Assembly (NCBI RefSeq): GCF_000504165.1
Contig: NZ_AYSE01000005.1
Coordinates: 62,001 to 126,000, forward strand
DNA: 64,000 bases
Source: Bacillus sp. FJAT-14578
GTDB lineage: Bacteria; Bacillota; Bacilli; Bacillales; Bacillaceae_H
Direction of reading: 5' to 3'
The translations under genes were made by a program, and so were the position numbers. The notes under the pieces were generated by a model. It was not told where the DNA came from, ran no database searches, and saw only the letters and a program-made list of their open reading frames with translations. Shown piece by piece: positions 43,550 through 53,479 of this stretch (its first letter is position 1; each line of letters opens with the position of its first letter).

Positions 43550-44071
43550 ATGGAGGAACAAAAAAAGAAAAAAATTGGATTTAATATTATCAAAAATGAT
43601 TCTACGGATGGACACGGTGGATTCGGTGTGGGAGCACTTAGTTTAAATAACATTTCCCCTGTGTTCGTGGATCCTGAAGAAGGCGAGGCTTTCGTTGACA
43701 CTGGAGCCATGCATGCTCGCAGTGTGGTGGAGAAAGGAATCAAATTTCTGCCTAATAAAGAAGATGTACCAAACGGAAAGCTCTATTGGCTAGTATGGGT
43801 GACGATTGACCGCAAAGAAGCGGGCTCCTATTATGCTGGAGTGACGGCTTGTGAGATGACGGTGGACCGTGAGATTAGACGGGGCTACAAATCATTGCCT
43901 GAACATGTAAATAAAATGGATAAATCGTTGAAGCGCCACATCATGGTAGATTTTATGGACGATAAATCAAAACAATTGCTGCGCGATTTCCTGAAGAATC
44001 ACAATGAAGAAATGTGGAATCTTTCAGAAGAGAAGCTGAAGGAAGATTTATCCCTCATTAACGGGCAGTAA
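43550..44071 (+). CDS. ywhD: YwhD family protein with repeat-derived C-terminus
   Basis: 173-residue soluble protein of unknown function conserved beside ywhC and pbpG. Conserved parts: GFNIIKNDSTDGHGGFGVGA at the N-terminus and LYWLVWVTIDRKEAGSYYAGV near 74-94. The last codons (LSLINGQ and the stop) lie inside dispersed repeat C8, which begins at 44047, so the C-terminus appears to have been replaced or extended by repeat insertion. RBS taggagg precedes ATG. Confidence 0.85.
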   Translation: MEEQKKKKIGFNIIKNDSTDGHGGFGVGALSLNNISPVFVDPEEGEAFVDTGAMHARSVVEKGIKFLPNKEDVPNGKLYWLVWVTIDRKEAGSYYAGVTACEMTVDREIRRGYKSLPEHVNKMDKSLKRHIMVDFMDDKSKQLLRDFLKNHNEEMWNLSEEKLKEDLSLINGQ

Positions 44072-44170
44072 GATTCCCACTTTAAAACTTGGTGTAATCG
44101 CGGAAGTTTAGTGGGGGATGAAGAAAAACTCCCATCAATGGACAGTAAGCATCCATTGATGGGAGTTTTT
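44047..44170 (+). repeat. Dispersed repeat family C, copy 8
   Basis: tttatccctcattaacggg begins inside ywhD; the ywhD stop TAA (44069-44071) lies inside the repeat. The central hairpin (cccacttt...agtggg) is kept; the distal part is a strong terminator hairpin. Confidence 0.85.
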
Positions 44171-44172
44171 CT
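44124..44172 (+). terminator. Terminator of ywhC-ywhD within repeat C8
   Basis: Perfect 19-bp inverted repeat, 44124-44142 and 44152-44170 (aaaaactcccatcaatgga and its complement), ending in TTTTT. Confidence 0.9.
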
Positions 44173-44296
44173 TTATTAAAGTAATAAATATGTCAATAAT
44201 TTGTCTAAAGTGTGACATTTTTGCGACGGACTTGAGGTTTTGTAAGAAAATTATTAAAATTAAAGATAATATGGATGCTTTATAAAACTAGGACAT

Positions 44297-44328
44297 AGAA
44301 AAGCCCGGGAAATTTCCCGGGCCTTTCT
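44297..44328. terminator. Terminator of pbpG
   Basis: GC-rich palindrome gcccgggaaatttcccgggc (44303-44322) with A- and T-rich flanks; follows the pbpG stop on the minus strand. Confidence 0.85.
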
Positions 44329-46402
44329 ATTGGAGCCATTTAAATAATTTGTCATACCAGGACGGTTCTTTCTGTTCTTCAACTTCTTTCTTCTTATGTT
44401 CTTCATGAAACAGATGGTCTACACAATATTCGGTGGGCTCTGTTCCTTTTTTATAATAGGTGAGTTTCGAAACAGGGCAATTGGGTGTCGCTAATTTCCC
44501 GTTTTGAGGGTCGATATATACACCGGTTACGCCTTTTGGCGGTTTAAAAGTAGACGGAGGTTCGCCCTTTAATGCTTCTTCCATAAAAAGTGCCCATATT
44601 TTTTTGGCATAGCCTCTTTCCTCAACGATATCCATTTTTTTATCTCTATCGTAACCTGTCCAGACACCTGTTGTGAGCTCAGGTGAATAGCCGATCATCC
44701 AACTGTCGGTGCTCGTTGTCCCTGATTTTCCGGCATACGTTCTGGAAAGGTATTTGGCAATGGGTGTACCTGTGACGGTCGTATAGCCATTGAGTCTGGA
44801 ATCGAACATGCCTGTCATAAGGTGGGTGGTCAAAAAGGCGGTTTCTTTATCTAAAATCCTCGTTCGTTCCGAAGAAGCCTCATAAATGATTTTTCCATCA
44901 TATGTTTCCACTTTTTCAATAAAAGAAGGCTTCACTTCCCATCCTCCATTGGCTAATATGCCGTAACCATTCGTCATCTCGATTAACTTGACGGGAGATG
45001 TCCCTAAAGCGAGGGAAGGCACTTTCTTCAATGAATTGCTGATGCCCATCTTTTGAGAAGTCTCAATCAGCGTGTTCTGCCCGAGAAACAAGTGGGTTTT
45101 GACGGCATATACATTGTCCGAAAGAGCAATGGCTTGCTGCAAGGTAATGGAATCATTGGCATAGTAATGATTAAAGTTGCTTGGCGTATAAGTCGATACG
45201 CCATCGCCTAAAGTGAAGGTCGTATGCTCGCTGCGCATCGGTGTAGACGCAGTAAAGCCATTTTCAAGAGCCGCGTAATATAAAAACGGTTTTATCGTTG
45301 AACCGGGCTGGCGAAATGCTTGTGTAGCCCGGTTAAATGGACTTTTTTCATAGTCACGCCCGCCAATTAGCGCTTGGACGAATCCACTCTTTTGATCAAT
45401 CGCTACAAAGGCTGCTTGCAGCTCCGTTTTAGGATTAATTACATCTTGGATCGTTTGTTCTGCAATTTTTTGAAGCTTAGGATTGAGAGATGTATACACT
45501 CGCAAACCCGATGTTTTGATTTGCTCTTCCGTCAAATTCAGTTCTTTTTTTAACTCTGCTTTCGCCGCATCAAAAAAGTAAGAAACTCCTTTCCCTTTTT
45601 CTTTTGTGACACGTTTTTGGAAAGACAGCGGTGCGGCATAAGCCTTTTCTGCTTCTTTCTGTGAGATAACTCCATCTGTTTTCATGGAGGTTAAAATGAC
45701 GCTTTGCCGTTCTTTTGCCGCTTTTATATTGGAATGGGGAGAATAACGATTCGGCCACTTAGGGATTCCGGCTAGCAAGGAAGCTTCACTTAAGGTTAGC
45801 TCGTTTGCGTGTTTACCGAAGTAGTACCTGGATGCCGCTTCTATGCCATAAGTGCCGTGCCCGTAGTAAATCGTATTCAAATAGCCTTCCAGTATTTTTT
45901 CTTTATCGTAATTCATTTCGAGCCGAATGGTGTACCAGGCCTCATGCATTTTCCGTGTCCACGTCTTTTCGTGTTCTAAAAATAAATTTCGGGCATATTG
46001 CTGAGTAATGGTACTCGCTCCTTGCACTTTAGCCATAGCTTTTAAATCTGCAATGGCTGCCCCTATAATCCGTTTTCCGTCAAATCCATGATGTTCATAA
46101 AAGCGTTTATCTTCGATGGACAATGTTGCTTGAATTAAAACAGGGGATATATTCTCAAGGGAAACCCAATATCGTTTTTCGCCATGGTGCATTTCATCGA
46201 TGACGGTTCCATCGCTCGCATAAAAAACAGCAGATTGAGGCACAGCTAAAGGAGGAGGGCCTTGCAGTTTTGCATACGTTAAAATACCGATGGTTACTAA
46301 AAGAAGAAAGATTGATAGAAATAGACCGATGATCAAAGCGGCGCGAATATACTTTCTTGCTTTCCGTAACTTCTCCGTTAATATGACTTCCAAATAAATC
46401 AT
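44327..46402 (-). CDS. pbpG: Class A penicillin-binding protein 2d-like (PbpG/YwhE)
   Basis: About 691-residue bifunctional peptidoglycan synthase. It has a cytosolic N-terminus, one membrane span (about 24-45), a GT51 glycosyltransferase domain with catalytic E97 in EDKRFYEHHG, and a transpeptidase domain with nucleophile S368 in QPGSTIKP, SDN in LSDNVYAVK and KSGT in YAGKSGTTSTD. Length matches B. subtilis PbpG (691), which is made in the forespore and acts redundantly with PbpF in germ-cell-wall synthesis. Start uncertain: ATG 46402 (RBS gaggg) or TTG 46393 (RBS aaggag). Confidence 0.92.
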   Translation of the reverse strand: MIYLEVILTEKLRKARKYIRAALIIGLFLSIFLLLVTIGILTYAKLQGPPPLAVPQSAVFYASDGTVIDEMHHGEKRYWVSLENISPVLIQATLSIEDKRFYEHHGFDGKRIIGAAIADLKAMAKVQGASTITQQYARNLFLEHEKTWTRKMHEAWYTIRLEMNYDKEKILEGYLNTIYYGHGTYGIEAASRYYFGKHANELTLSEASLLAGIPKWPNRYSPHSNIKAAKERQSVILTSMKTDGVISQKEAEKAYAAPLSFQKRVTKEKGKGVSYFFDAAKAELKKELNLTEEQIKTSGLRVYTSLNPKLQKIAEQTIQDVINPKTELQAAFVAIDQKSGFVQALIGGRDYEKSPFNRATQAFRQPGSTIKPFLYYAALENGFTASTPMRSEHTTFTLGDGVSTYTPSNFNHYYANDSITLQQAIALSDNVYAVKTHLFLGQNTLIETSQKMGISNSLKKVPSLALGTSPVKLIEMTNGYGILANGGWEVKPSFIEKVETYDGKIIYEASSERTRILDKETAFLTTHLMTGMFDSRLNGYTTVTGTPIAKYLSRTYAGKSGTTSTDSWMIGYSPELTTGVWTGYDRDKKMDIVEERGYAKKIWALFMEEALKGEPPSTFKPPKGVTGVYIDPQNGKLATPNCPVSKLTYYKKGTEPTEYCVDHLFHEEHKKKEVEEQKEPSWYDKLFKWLQ

Positions 46403-46520
46403 CTCCTTCCCTCTAATTATCATTATTAAAGGAAAAAGAAGATTTTAAACGTAGTCCATATAAATTGAATTTAATTTTTGTCGGTTTTTCCATCTTGAAT
46501 AAACCAACAAAGGTTCTCGT

Positions 46521-46566
46521 ATAAAGGGGCCGGCAAGAACCCGTAAGGGAGCTTGCCGGCCCTTTA
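46521..46566. other. Strong hairpin in the pbpG-speE divergent region (first)
   Basis: ataaaggggccggcaag and cttgccggccctttat form a near-perfect GC-rich stem around a 14-nt loop. It lies upstream of both neighbouring genes, so it terminates no annotated gene. Confidence 0.7.
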
Positions 46567-46570
46567 TATG

Positions 46571-46615
46571 CAAATCATTTGACAAGGGTGTTTTTTACCC
46601 TTGTCAAATGATTTG
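46571..46615. other. Strong hairpin in the pbpG-speE divergent region (second)
   Basis: Nineteen-base perfect arms (46571-46589 and 46597-46615) with loop gtttttt, ending 2 nt before the speE -35 box. TTGACA occurs in the left arm. Confidence 0.7.
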
Positions 46616-46617
46616 TG

Positions 46618-46646
46618 TTTACATTTTTGCTAGATTCCTCTATACT
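46618..46646 (+). promoter_or_regulatory. Sigma-A promoter of speE
   Basis: TTTACA (46618-46623), 17-nt spacer, TATACT (46641-46646), 81 nt upstream of ATG. Confidence 0.7.
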
Positions 46647-46727
46647 TTTCGTGTTTGTATTAATTGTGTTAGGGTAATCTATGCATGAGTCTCATAAATA
46701 ATCAGATAAAGAAAGGAAGAAACAAAC

Positions 46728-47555
46728 ATGGAATTATGGTTCACAGAAAAACAAACTGAAAATTTCGGTATTACAGCAAAAATCAAGCGTACTTTACATA
46801 CAGAGCAAACGGAATTTCAAAAATTAGATATGGTAGAAACAGAAGAGTTTGGCAACATGCTGATTTTGGACGGTATGGTTATGACCACTCAAAAAGACGA
46901 GTGGGTATATCATGAAATGGTGGCTCATGTTCCGCTCTTTACGCATCCGAACCCTGAAAATGTATTGGTTGTAGGCGGAGGCGATGGCGGCGTCATTCGT
47001 GAAGTGTTAAAGCATCCAAGCGTGAAAAAGGCGACACTTGTTGAAATTGACGGAAAAGTAATCGAGTATTCTAAAAAATACTTGCCTGAAATTGCCGGCA
47101 AATTAGAAGATGCACGTGTAGAAGTGAAAGTGGGCGACGGTTTCATGCATATCGCCGAAAGCGAAAATGAGTATGATGCCATCATGGTTGACTCTACTGA
47201 GCCTGTAGGACCGGCTGTTAATTTATTTACGAAAGGTTTCTATGCTGGAATCTCTAAAGCGTTAAAAGAAGACGGAATTTTCGTTGCGCAAACGGATAAC
47301 CCTTGGTTCACTCCGGAATTAATTACAAATGTACAAAGAGACGTAAAGGAAATTTTTCCGATTACGCGTCTTTACATTGCCAACATCCCAACATACCCAA
47401 GCGGCATGTGGACGTTTACAATCGGTTCGAAAAAATATGATCCACTTGAAGTAAGCGAAGAGCGTTTCCATGATATCGATACAAAATACTATACAAAAGA
47501 GCTTCATAAAGCGGCATTTGCTTTGCCAAAATTTGTGGCTGATTTAGTAAAATAA
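46728..47555 (+). CDS. speE: Spermidine synthase
   Basis: 275-residue aminopropyltransferase that makes spermidine from putrescine and decarboxylated SAM; same length as B. subtilis SpeE (276). Family marks: [20 protein letters not shown], the nucleotide motif [16 protein letters not shown] near 80-95, and the catalytic DSTEPVGPA near 155. RBS aaaggaag lies 10 nt before ATG. It lies before speB with repeat B2 and a small hairpin between, so read-through or partial attenuation links the two polyamine genes. Confidence 0.95.
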   Translation: MELWFTEKQTENFGITAKIKRTLHTEQTEFQKLDMVETEEFGNMLILDGMVMTTQKDEWVYHEMVAHVPLFTHPNPENVLVVGGGDGGVIREVLKHPSVKKATLVEIDGKVIEYSKKYLPEIAGKLEDARVEVKVGDGFMHIAESENEYDAIMVDSTEPVGPAVNLFTKGFYAGISKALKEDGIFVAQTDNPWFTPELITNVQRDVKEIFPITRLYIANIPTYPSGMWTFTIGSKKYDPLEVSEERFHDIDTKYYTKELHKAAFALPKFVADLVK

Positions 47556-47624
47556 GAAAAGTGGAACGAACCGGGCCAGCTCCATAGGAAATAGCCGCAG
47601 GGGCTGGGTCGTGCAGATGAACAG
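47553..47624 (+). repeat. Dispersed structured repeat family B, copy 2 (short)
   Basis: taagaaaagtggaacgaacc begins with the speE stop codon TAA; tail ggctgggtcgtgcagatg. The middle hairpin of copies 1 and 3 is missing. Confidence 0.7.
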
Positions 47625-47637
47625 GACTCAATTTAGT

Positions 47638-47665
47638 CCCTTTTACGTAGGGTAAAGGGTTTTTA
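47638..47665 (+). terminator. Weak hairpin/attenuator between speE and speB
   Basis: ccctttta pairs with taaaggg, followed by TTTTT. Confidence 0.5.
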
Positions 47666-47699
47666 TAGGCAGGATTTAAGCTAAGAGGAGGAAATGAGC

Positions 47700-48572
47700 A
47701 TGCGTTTTGACGAGGCTTATTCAGGTAATGTCTTTATTAAAAGCCATCCTAGTTTTGAGGAAAGCAAAGCGGTACTTTATGGAATGCCAATGGACTGGAC
47801 GGTGAGCTATCGCCCAGGTTCTCGTTTCGGCCCGACTCGTATTCGCGAAGTATCGATTGGTTTAGAGGAATACAGCCCTTATTTAGACCGTGAGTTGGAA
47901 GAAGTGAAATATTTTGATGCCGGTGATATTCCGCTTCCGTTCGGAAACCCGCAAAAAAGTTTAGATATGATTGAAGATTTTGTCGGTCAGTTATTGGAGG
48001 CTGACAAGTTTCCTTTAGGAATGGGCGGCGAACATTTAGTATCATGGCCTGTTTTTAAAGCCATGTACAAAAAATATCCGGATTTGGCCATCATTCATAT
48101 GGATGCCCATACCGATTTGCGTGAACATTACGAAGGCGAGCCATTATCCCATTCAACGCCAATCCGAAAGGCGGCTGATTTAATCGGTCCCCAAAATGTG
48201 TTTTCATTCGGTATTCGTTCTGGTATGAAGGAAGAGTTCCAATGGGCAAAAGAAGTGGGGATGCACATCTCGAAATTTGAAGTGTTAGAACCATTGAAAG
48301 AAGTGTTGCCGAAATTAGCGGGACGTCCTGTGTATGTCACGATTGACATTGACGTATTGGATCCCGCCCATGCACCAGGTACAGGTACAGTCGATGCAGG
48401 CGGGATTACATCGAAGGAGCTTCTGGCGTCCATTCATGCCATTGCTAACTCCGATGTCAATGTGATCGGCGGAGATTTAGTAGAAGTGGCTCCTATCTAT
48501 GATAATTCTGAACAAACAGCCAATACGGCAAGTAAACTAATCCGCGAAATGATTTTAGGCTGGGTAAAATAA
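47700..48572 (+). CDS. speB: Agmatinase
   Basis: 290-residue ureohydrolase that splits agmatine to putrescine and urea, supplying putrescine to SpeE. Binuclear Mn motifs: GGEHLVS (first His) at about 107-113, MDAHTDLR near 131-138, and IDIDVLDPAHAPGTGT near 214-229. Identical in length to B. subtilis SpeB. ATG 47700 lies 8 nt from aggagg and begins MRFDEAYSG as in B. subtilis; the ATG two codons earlier is too close. The stop codon is at the first bases of repeat C9. Confidence 0.95.
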   Translation: MRFDEAYSGNVFIKSHPSFEESKAVLYGMPMDWTVSYRPGSRFGPTRIREVSIGLEEYSPYLDRELEEVKYFDAGDIPLPFGNPQKSLDMIEDFVGQLLEADKFPLGMGGEHLVSWPVFKAMYKKYPDLAIIHMDAHTDLREHYEGEPLSHSTPIRKAADLIGPQNVFSFGIRSGMKEEFQWAKEVGMHISKFEVLEPLKEVLPKLAGRPVYVTIDIDVLDPAHAPGTGTVDAGGITSKELLASIHAIANSDVNVIGGDLVEVAPIYDNSEQTANTASKLIREMILGWVK

Positions 48573-48719
48573 AGAAAAACCTCCACTTGTGGGTATTTAT
48601 TCCATTTTGTGTTGGTGGTTCATTAATCTTATCAGGCTTTTACGAGCAGTTATCCATTACTTAAATTTCCTCGATCTCTTTATGTTTTAAAGTAAGGTTT
48701 TACTGCTCGTTAAGGTAAG
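48569..48719 (-). repeat. Dispersed repeat family C, copy 9 (long form, diverged)
   Basis: Reverse orientation; starts ataaagaaaaacctccac with the speB stop TAA (48570-48572) inside it. The outer stem has changed on both sides (cgagcagt / actgctcg instead of cgggcagt / actgcccg), keeping pairing. Confidence 0.75.
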
Positions 48720-48730
48720 AATATCGTTTT

Positions 48731-48806
48731 CTTCCTTCATCAGGACTGATGAAGGAAGTCCTATAAAACAAGGGGGGCTCCTAAAAGCCCCCCTTGTTTT
48801 ATAGGA
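48731..48806. terminator. Two consecutive hairpins after speB, the second a strong terminator
   Basis: First: cttccttcatca / tgatgaaggaag (48731-48758). Second: 19-bp perfect arms 48761-48779 and 48786-48804 with a GC-rich top and T-rich end. Confidence 0.85.
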
Positions 48807-48867
48807 TAAGAATCATTATACTATTGAAGTTAAAGAGATGATAAAATGGTGAGGAAGTGTCAATTTC

Positions 48868-49305
48868 GTGAGTATAACTTCATCAACGGGGAAACCCATT
48901 CACGTCAAGGTTGTAACAGACATCCGCGACGGGCACCGGAAAGAAACGAACTCTTTTGAAGCGAAAGGCATGTACTATGAAAAAGAGAATGCGGTGTATG
49001 TGACGTATAAGGAACAGCAAGAGATGGGGGATATTCAGACCATTGTGAAGATTGGGAAAGAGGAAGTTATTGTGACAAGGTCTGGAGCTGTCAAAATGAA
49101 GCAGCAATTCCGCAAAAAAGAACGAACTTCCACTAACTATACAAGCCCGTACGGACCTTTACATATGGAGACGTTTACCCATAACTTTGAATATAAACAA
49201 TCGCGAACAAAAGGAACTCTCTTTGTTACATATGATTTACACTTACAAGGTGAACAAGCAGGCAAATATGCTTTAACGATTAATTTTAAGGAGGAAATCA
49301 TGTAA
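48868..49305 (+). CDS. ywiB: DUF1934 protein YwiB
   Basis: 145-residue beta-barrel (lipocalin-like/DUF1934) protein of unknown function; B. subtilis YwiB has 142 residues and also precedes argS. Alternating strands can be followed: [47 protein letters not shown], and the terminal [12 protein letters not shown]. The GTG start has a gagga RBS about 12 nt upstream. Its stop overlaps the argS start (TAATG), showing translational coupling. Confidence 0.85.
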   Translation: MSITSSTGKPIHVKVVTDIRDGHRKETNSFEAKGMYYEKENAVYVTYKEQQEMGDIQTIVKIGKEEVIVTRSGAVKMKQQFRKKERTSTNYTSPYGPLHMETFTHNFEYKQSRTKGTLFVTYDLHLQGEQAGKYALTINFKEEIM

Positions 49306-50975
49306 TGAACATCGTCGAACAAGTAAAAGAGCGCTTAAAAGAAGAAGTGAAACAAGCTGTGTTAAAAGCTGGCTTAGCAGGAGAAGAACAAATCCCTGAT
49401 GTCTTATTAGAATTGCCAAAGGATAAAGCACATGGTGACTATTCTACTAATATGGCTATGCAGCTGGCACGTGTAGCAAAAAAAGCTCCGCGTATGATTG
49501 CAGAAGAGCTGGTAGCAAATTTCGATAAGACAAAGGCATCCATTGAGAAAGTAGAGATTGCAGGACCAGGTTTCATTAACTTTTATATGAACAATTCTTA
49601 TTTAACAGATTTGATTTCAACAGTTTTAACAGCAGGAGAGGCTTACGGCGAGACAAACGTTGGCCAAGGTCAAAAGGTTCAAGTAGAGTTTGTATCAGCG
49701 AACCCGACGGGAGATTTACATTTAGGACATGCCCGCGGTGCAGCAGTAGGGGACTCATTATGTAATGTTTTAGCCAAAGCAGGATATGATGTATCACGTG
49801 AATACTATATTAACGATGCAGGGAATCAGATTAATAACTTGACTTTATCTGTTGAAGCCCGCTATATGCAAGCGCTTGGAAAAGACGTAGAAATGCCTGC
49901 AGATGGATACCATGGAGAAGATATCGTACAAATCGGGAAAAAGCTGGCTGAAGAACACGGTGACAAATATGTTCAAATGGACGAGACAGAGCGCCTGGCT
50001 TTTTTCCGTGATTACGGCTTGAAATACGAACTGGCAAAACTTCAACGTGACTTAGAAGAGTTCCGCGTTAAATTCGATGTATGGTATTCAGAAACGTCTC
50101 TTTATCAAAATGGAAAAATCGAAGAGGCTTTAGCCGCTTTAAAAGAAAATGGGCACATTTACGAAGAAGAAGGAGCGACGTGGTTCCGCTCAATGACATT
50201 CGGCGATGATAAAAATCGGGTGCTAATTAAGCAAGATGGTTCTTTCACTTATTTGACGCCAGATATCGCTTACCATCAAGATAAAATCAAACGCGGTTTT
50301 GATAAGCTGATTAACATTTGGGGTGCGGACCATCACGGTTATATTCCGCGCATGAAAGCGGCCATTCAAGCTCTTGGCTATGAGCGCGATACATTAGAGG
50401 TAGAGATTATCCAAATGGTACAGCTTTACCAAAACGGCGAAAAAATGAAAATGAGCAAGCGTACAGGCAAAGCTGTTACGATGCGTGATCTCATTGAAGA
50501 AGTAGGATTGGATGCGACTCGTTACTTCTTTGCAATGCGAAGCGGCGACACGCATTTGGATTTTGATTTGGATTTAGCTGTATCTCAATCAAATGAAAAC
50601 CCAGTTTATTACGCACAATACGCGCATGCACGTATTTGCAGCATTTTGCGTCAAGGGGACGAAATGGGTATCTCGATCGATGAGAATCTTGCATTAGAGC
50701 ATATTCAGGCTGAAAAAGAGTTTGACTTACTGAAGAAAGTCGGAGAATTCCCTGAAGCGGTAGCAGAAGCAGCACAAAAACGGATTCCACACCGCATTAC
50801 AAACTATGTGTATGATTTAGCTTCTACATTCCATAGCTTCTACAATGCTGAAAAGGTATTGGACAGCGACAACATGGAAAAAACAAAGGCACGTATTGCA
50901 TTGGTGAAGGCTGTTCAAGTGACATTGCAAAATGCTTTGCGTTTAATCGGCGTTTCAGCACCAGAAAAGATGTAA
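49305..50975 (+). CDS. argS: Arginyl-tRNA synthetase
   Basis: 556-residue class Ia synthetase charging tRNA-Arg; same length as B. subtilis ArgS. It has the N-terminal Add-1 domain (tRNA D-loop binding), the HIGH-type motif HLGH at 139-142 within [12 protein letters not shown], the KMSK motif at 382-385 and a C-terminal DALR anticodon-binding domain. ATG overlaps the ywiB stop; its RBS aaggagg lies inside ywiB. No T-box leader was seen. The gene is followed by repeat B3. Confidence 0.97.
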   Translation: MNIVEQVKERLKEEVKQAVLKAGLAGEEQIPDVLLELPKDKAHGDYSTNMAMQLARVAKKAPRMIAEELVANFDKTKASIEKVEIAGPGFINFYMNNSYLTDLISTVLTAGEAYGETNVGQGQKVQVEFVSANPTGDLHLGHARGAAVGDSLCNVLAKAGYDVSREYYINDAGNQINNLTLSVEARYMQALGKDVEMPADGYHGEDIVQIGKKLAEEHGDKYVQMDETERLAFFRDYGLKYELAKLQRDLEEFRVKFDVWYSETSLYQNGKIEEALAALKENGHIYEEEGATWFRSMTFGDDKNRVLIKQDGSFTYLTPDIAYHQDKIKRGFDKLINIWGADHHGYIPRMKAAIQALGYERDTLEVEIIQMVQLYQNGEKMKMSKRTGKAVTMRDLIEEVGLDATRYFFAMRSGDTHLDFDLDLAVSQSNENPVYYAQYAHARICSILRQGDEMGISIDENLALEHIQAEKEFDLLKKVGEFPEAVAEAAQKRIPHRITNYVYDLASTFHSFYNAEKVLDSDNMEKTKARIALVKAVQVTLQNALRLIGVSAPEKM

Positions 50976-50977
50976 TG

Positions 50978-51099
50978 TAAGAAAAGCGAAGCGAGCCTGT
51001 TTAGCTCCGAAAAGCACTGGAAGCATTCATAGCGAAGGCGCTTTTTGCCTTCGAAATGAATGGTGAAGTGACTCGAGGAGCTGGCTCGCGCAGCTAGAC
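50978..51099 (+). repeat. Dispersed structured repeat family B, copy 3
   Basis: taagaaaagcgaagcgagcc through ggagctggctcgcgcagct. Stems: gcgagcc / ggctcgc, agctcc / ggagct and cgaaggc / gccttcg with loop gcttttt. Compared with copy 1, changes occur on both sides of two stems. Confidence 0.8.
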
Positions 51100-51126
51100 A
51101 TCTCTAAATTTTATTGCTTGGTATGT

Positions 51127-51163
51127 AATAAAGGCTGTCCTTCAAAGAGGGACAGCCTTTATT
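51127..51163. terminator. Bidirectional terminator argS / uvsE
   Basis: aataaaggctgtcc (51127-51140) pairs perfectly with ggacagcctttatt (51150-51163). Confidence 0.9.
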
Positions 51164-52118
51164 ATTTCCAGACGACCGTTGCGCCGCCGATTCTTTTAAC
51201 TCCTCGTATTTTTGAGATATCCTCTACCAGCTGCAATGCGGCTTTGTCTTTTTGTTTAGCTTCAATCATGACATCAAAATCCTCGTTCAATTCTCGCACC
51301 ATCGTTAAAAAAGGAAGAATGAAATCGAGGCTAACGTAATCGGCATGGCTCCTGAACTCTTTTTCAGATTTAGGGGAGGAGAGATGAACTTTTGGTTTTA
51401 ACTGAATGGAATCCCACGTACGGAAAATTGGAGGGAGCAGTTCCTCCAAGGGTGTATCGCTCACATTGGCCTCGTGATGGTGATAATCGAAAACGAGGGG
51501 AATGGATTCTTTTTCACAAATGGCGAGTGTCTCTTCCGCTGTATATGTTTTATCATCATTTTCTAACGTCATACGCTGTTTAATGGGGAGAGGAAGATTC
51601 GATAAATTCTGGTGAAAACGTTCGACGGCTTTCTCCTTGTTTCCATAAGCTCCTCCCACATGAATATTAATGAGGGAGCTATCGGCTATTCCCATTGCTT
51701 CAAGCACCCTGTAATGGTATTCCATATCGGTTACTGCATTTTGGGTAATATGGGTTTTATCGCTTGTAAATAAAGTAAATTGGTTCGGATGAAAGCTCAC
51801 TCGCATACCCGATTGTTTCACCAGGTCCCCGACTTGCCGGAGTTCCCCTTGAAAAAAGGAGACAAAGTCCCATTTTGCTTCCGGATGGGTGGCAAGGGGA
51901 ACAATGGAAGAAGAGAATCGATAAAGCGGGATTTGTTGGGCAATGTTATAATGAACAGCTCTAAGTGTATTGATAAGGTTCTGTTTTGTGACGTCTGCTA
52001 ATTTTTCCATCCGTTCATCTTCACCCATCGCTTTCCAGCGTGTGTAAGTCAATGCTTTGGCAGGTGAACATTCCCAAAGGGAAAGAGCGTGTGAGACGTA
52101 ACCGAATCGAATCTTCAT
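51162..52118 (-). CDS. uvsE: UV damage endonuclease UvsE
   Basis: 318-residue UVDE-family TIM-barrel endonuclease that nicks DNA 5' to UV photoproducts and some other lesions; in Bacillus it supports spore UV resistance. Family marks: [12 protein letters not shown] at the N-terminus, [10 protein letters not shown] with metal His, [16 protein letters not shown] near 145-160, LENDD near 181-185 and VFDYHHHEA near 198-206. Length matches B. subtilis YwjD (320). It lies 12 nt after clsB on the same strand, so the two form an operon in the B. subtilis order. Confidence 0.95.
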   Translation of the reverse strand: MKIRFGYVSHALSLWECSPAKALTYTRWKAMGEDERMEKLADVTKQNLINTLRAVHYNIAQQIPLYRFSSSIVPLATHPEAKWDFVSFFQGELRQVGDLVKQSGMRVSFHPNQFTLFTSDKTHITQNAVTDMEYHYRVLEAMGIADSSLINIHVGGAYGNKEKAVERFHQNLSNLPLPIKQRMTLENDDKTYTAEETLAICEKESIPLVFDYHHHEANVSDTPLEELLPPIFRTWDSIQLKPKVHLSSPKSEKEFRSHADYVSLDFILPFLTMVRELNEDFDVMIEAKQKDKAALQLVEDISKIRGVKRIGGATVVWK

Positions 52119-52130
52119 ACGAACGCCTCC

Positions 52131-53330
52131 TTATAAAAATTGATCGATAAGTTTTGCCACACCTTGTTTGCTGTAATCAAGCAATGTTCTGCCTAAAAGA
52201 TCCTCCAATAAAAGTTCTTCTGCCTGTTCGATGTCTCTCCAGAAATTTTTCCGGATTTCTTGAATAAAGGTCGGATCATAAATAAAACAATTGATTTCTT
52301 CATTCAAAAATAAGCTTCTTTTATCAAAGTTAGCCGTTCCCACATCAACAATCTTCTCATCGATAATAATCGTTTTAGGATGATAAAAGCCGTAATAGTA
52401 ACGGAAAATGCGCGCTCCTGCTTGAAGGAGGGGAGGGAAGTAGGAAAAGGCAGCCTCTTTCACAAGAAGATGGTCAGCTTTCATAGGCACTAAAATGATG
52501 ACGTTGACTCCTTTAGAGAGTGCCTGTAAAAGTGCGTTCATGATCGTTTTGCTCGGAATAAAATAAGGTGTCCCAATCCAAATTTCTTTTTCGGCTTGCT
52601 CGAGCAACGATAAAAACTGTTTTTCTAATTGCCGTCCCTCTGTTGCGATAAAGCGAAAAGATGCCATTTTTGCGGCAGTGGGAAATGGTCCCTTAATATC
52701 GTTTTCTACATGGTTCTTTGTCGCTTCCTTCCAATCCACTAGAAACTGCTGCTGTAAGTCAATGAGACCTTCTCCTTTTATTTTGAGATGGTAATCCTTC
52801 CAATTACCAAGGTTAGGATCCAATCCCAAATATTCTTGTCCAATGTTAAAGCCGCCCAGATAACCCGTTTCCCCATCGATAATCGCTATTTTCCGGTGGT
52901 TTCTGCGGTTTAACGTAAAAAATAAAAAAGGCAATTTCGGCTTATTGCAGTAGGCGAATTGAGCTCCGCTCTGTTTTAACTGCTTAATCATTTTGCGGGG
53001 TAATTGAAAGCTTCCCATCAAGTCCAACAATAAACGGACAGTGACACCTTCCTTTGCCTTTTGGCTTAATATCTCTAAAAACTCCTCGCTGATTTGGTCA
53101 TGTTTCACGATGTAAAACAAAATGTGAATTTCCTTTGTCGCCTGTTTCATTTCATGGAAGAAATCCTTATATAAAGTGTTTCCATTCGAAAATAAAGTCA
53201 GCTCTCCTTGGCGCAAAGGGTAAATGCGTTCTTCCAAATGTTTTTGATGCAGTTGTTTGCCCACCGTATAATCAGTGAAAAACCAAAGGATGAGAGCGAA
53301 AAAAACCAAAAGAAAAACGGCAACGAACAC
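52131..53330 (-). CDS. clsB: Cardiolipin synthase-like PLD enzyme (ClsB/YwjE)
   Basis: 399-residue membrane-bound phospholipase D family enzyme predicted to condense two phosphatidylglycerols to cardiolipin. It has one N-terminal membrane segment (about 2-22), HKD1 in NHRKIAIIDGETGYLGG and HKD2 in HPKTIIIDEKIVDVGTANF, both complete. B. subtilis YwjE (398 aa) is the orthologue by order and length. GTG start 7 nt after aggagggg. Second PLD-type enzyme of the window (compare 27011-28447). Confidence 0.9.
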   Translation of the reverse strand: MFVAVFLLVFFALILWFFTDYTVGKQLHQKHLEERIYPLRQGELTLFSNGNTLYKDFFHEMKQATKEIHILFYIVKHDQISEEFLEILSQKAKEGVTVRLLLDLMGSFQLPRKMIKQLKQSGAQFAYCNKPKLPFLFFTLNRRNHRKIAIIDGETGYLGGFNIGQEYLGLDPNLGNWKDYHLKIKGEGLIDLQQQFLVDWKEATKNHVENDIKGPFPTAAKMASFRFIATEGRQLEKQFLSLLEQAEKEIWIGTPYFIPSKTIMNALLQALSKGVNVIILVPMKADHLLVKEAAFSYFPPLLQAGARIFRYYYGFYHPKTIIIDEKIVDVGTANFDKRSLFLNEEINCFIYDPTFIQEIRKNFWRDIEQAEELLLEDLLGRTLLDYSKQGVAKLIDQFL

Positions 53331-53479
53331 AAAAACCCCTCCTGTTCATTATTCTTTTTAGTTTCACCTAGCTATAAGGATATTATTTTGGGAGTTTCCC
53401 CCGTATGATGAGTCTCAACTAACCATGGAAGGTGGAAGAATTGCCCTTTATGGAGGTTATTTATTATAGTAGAAAAACA

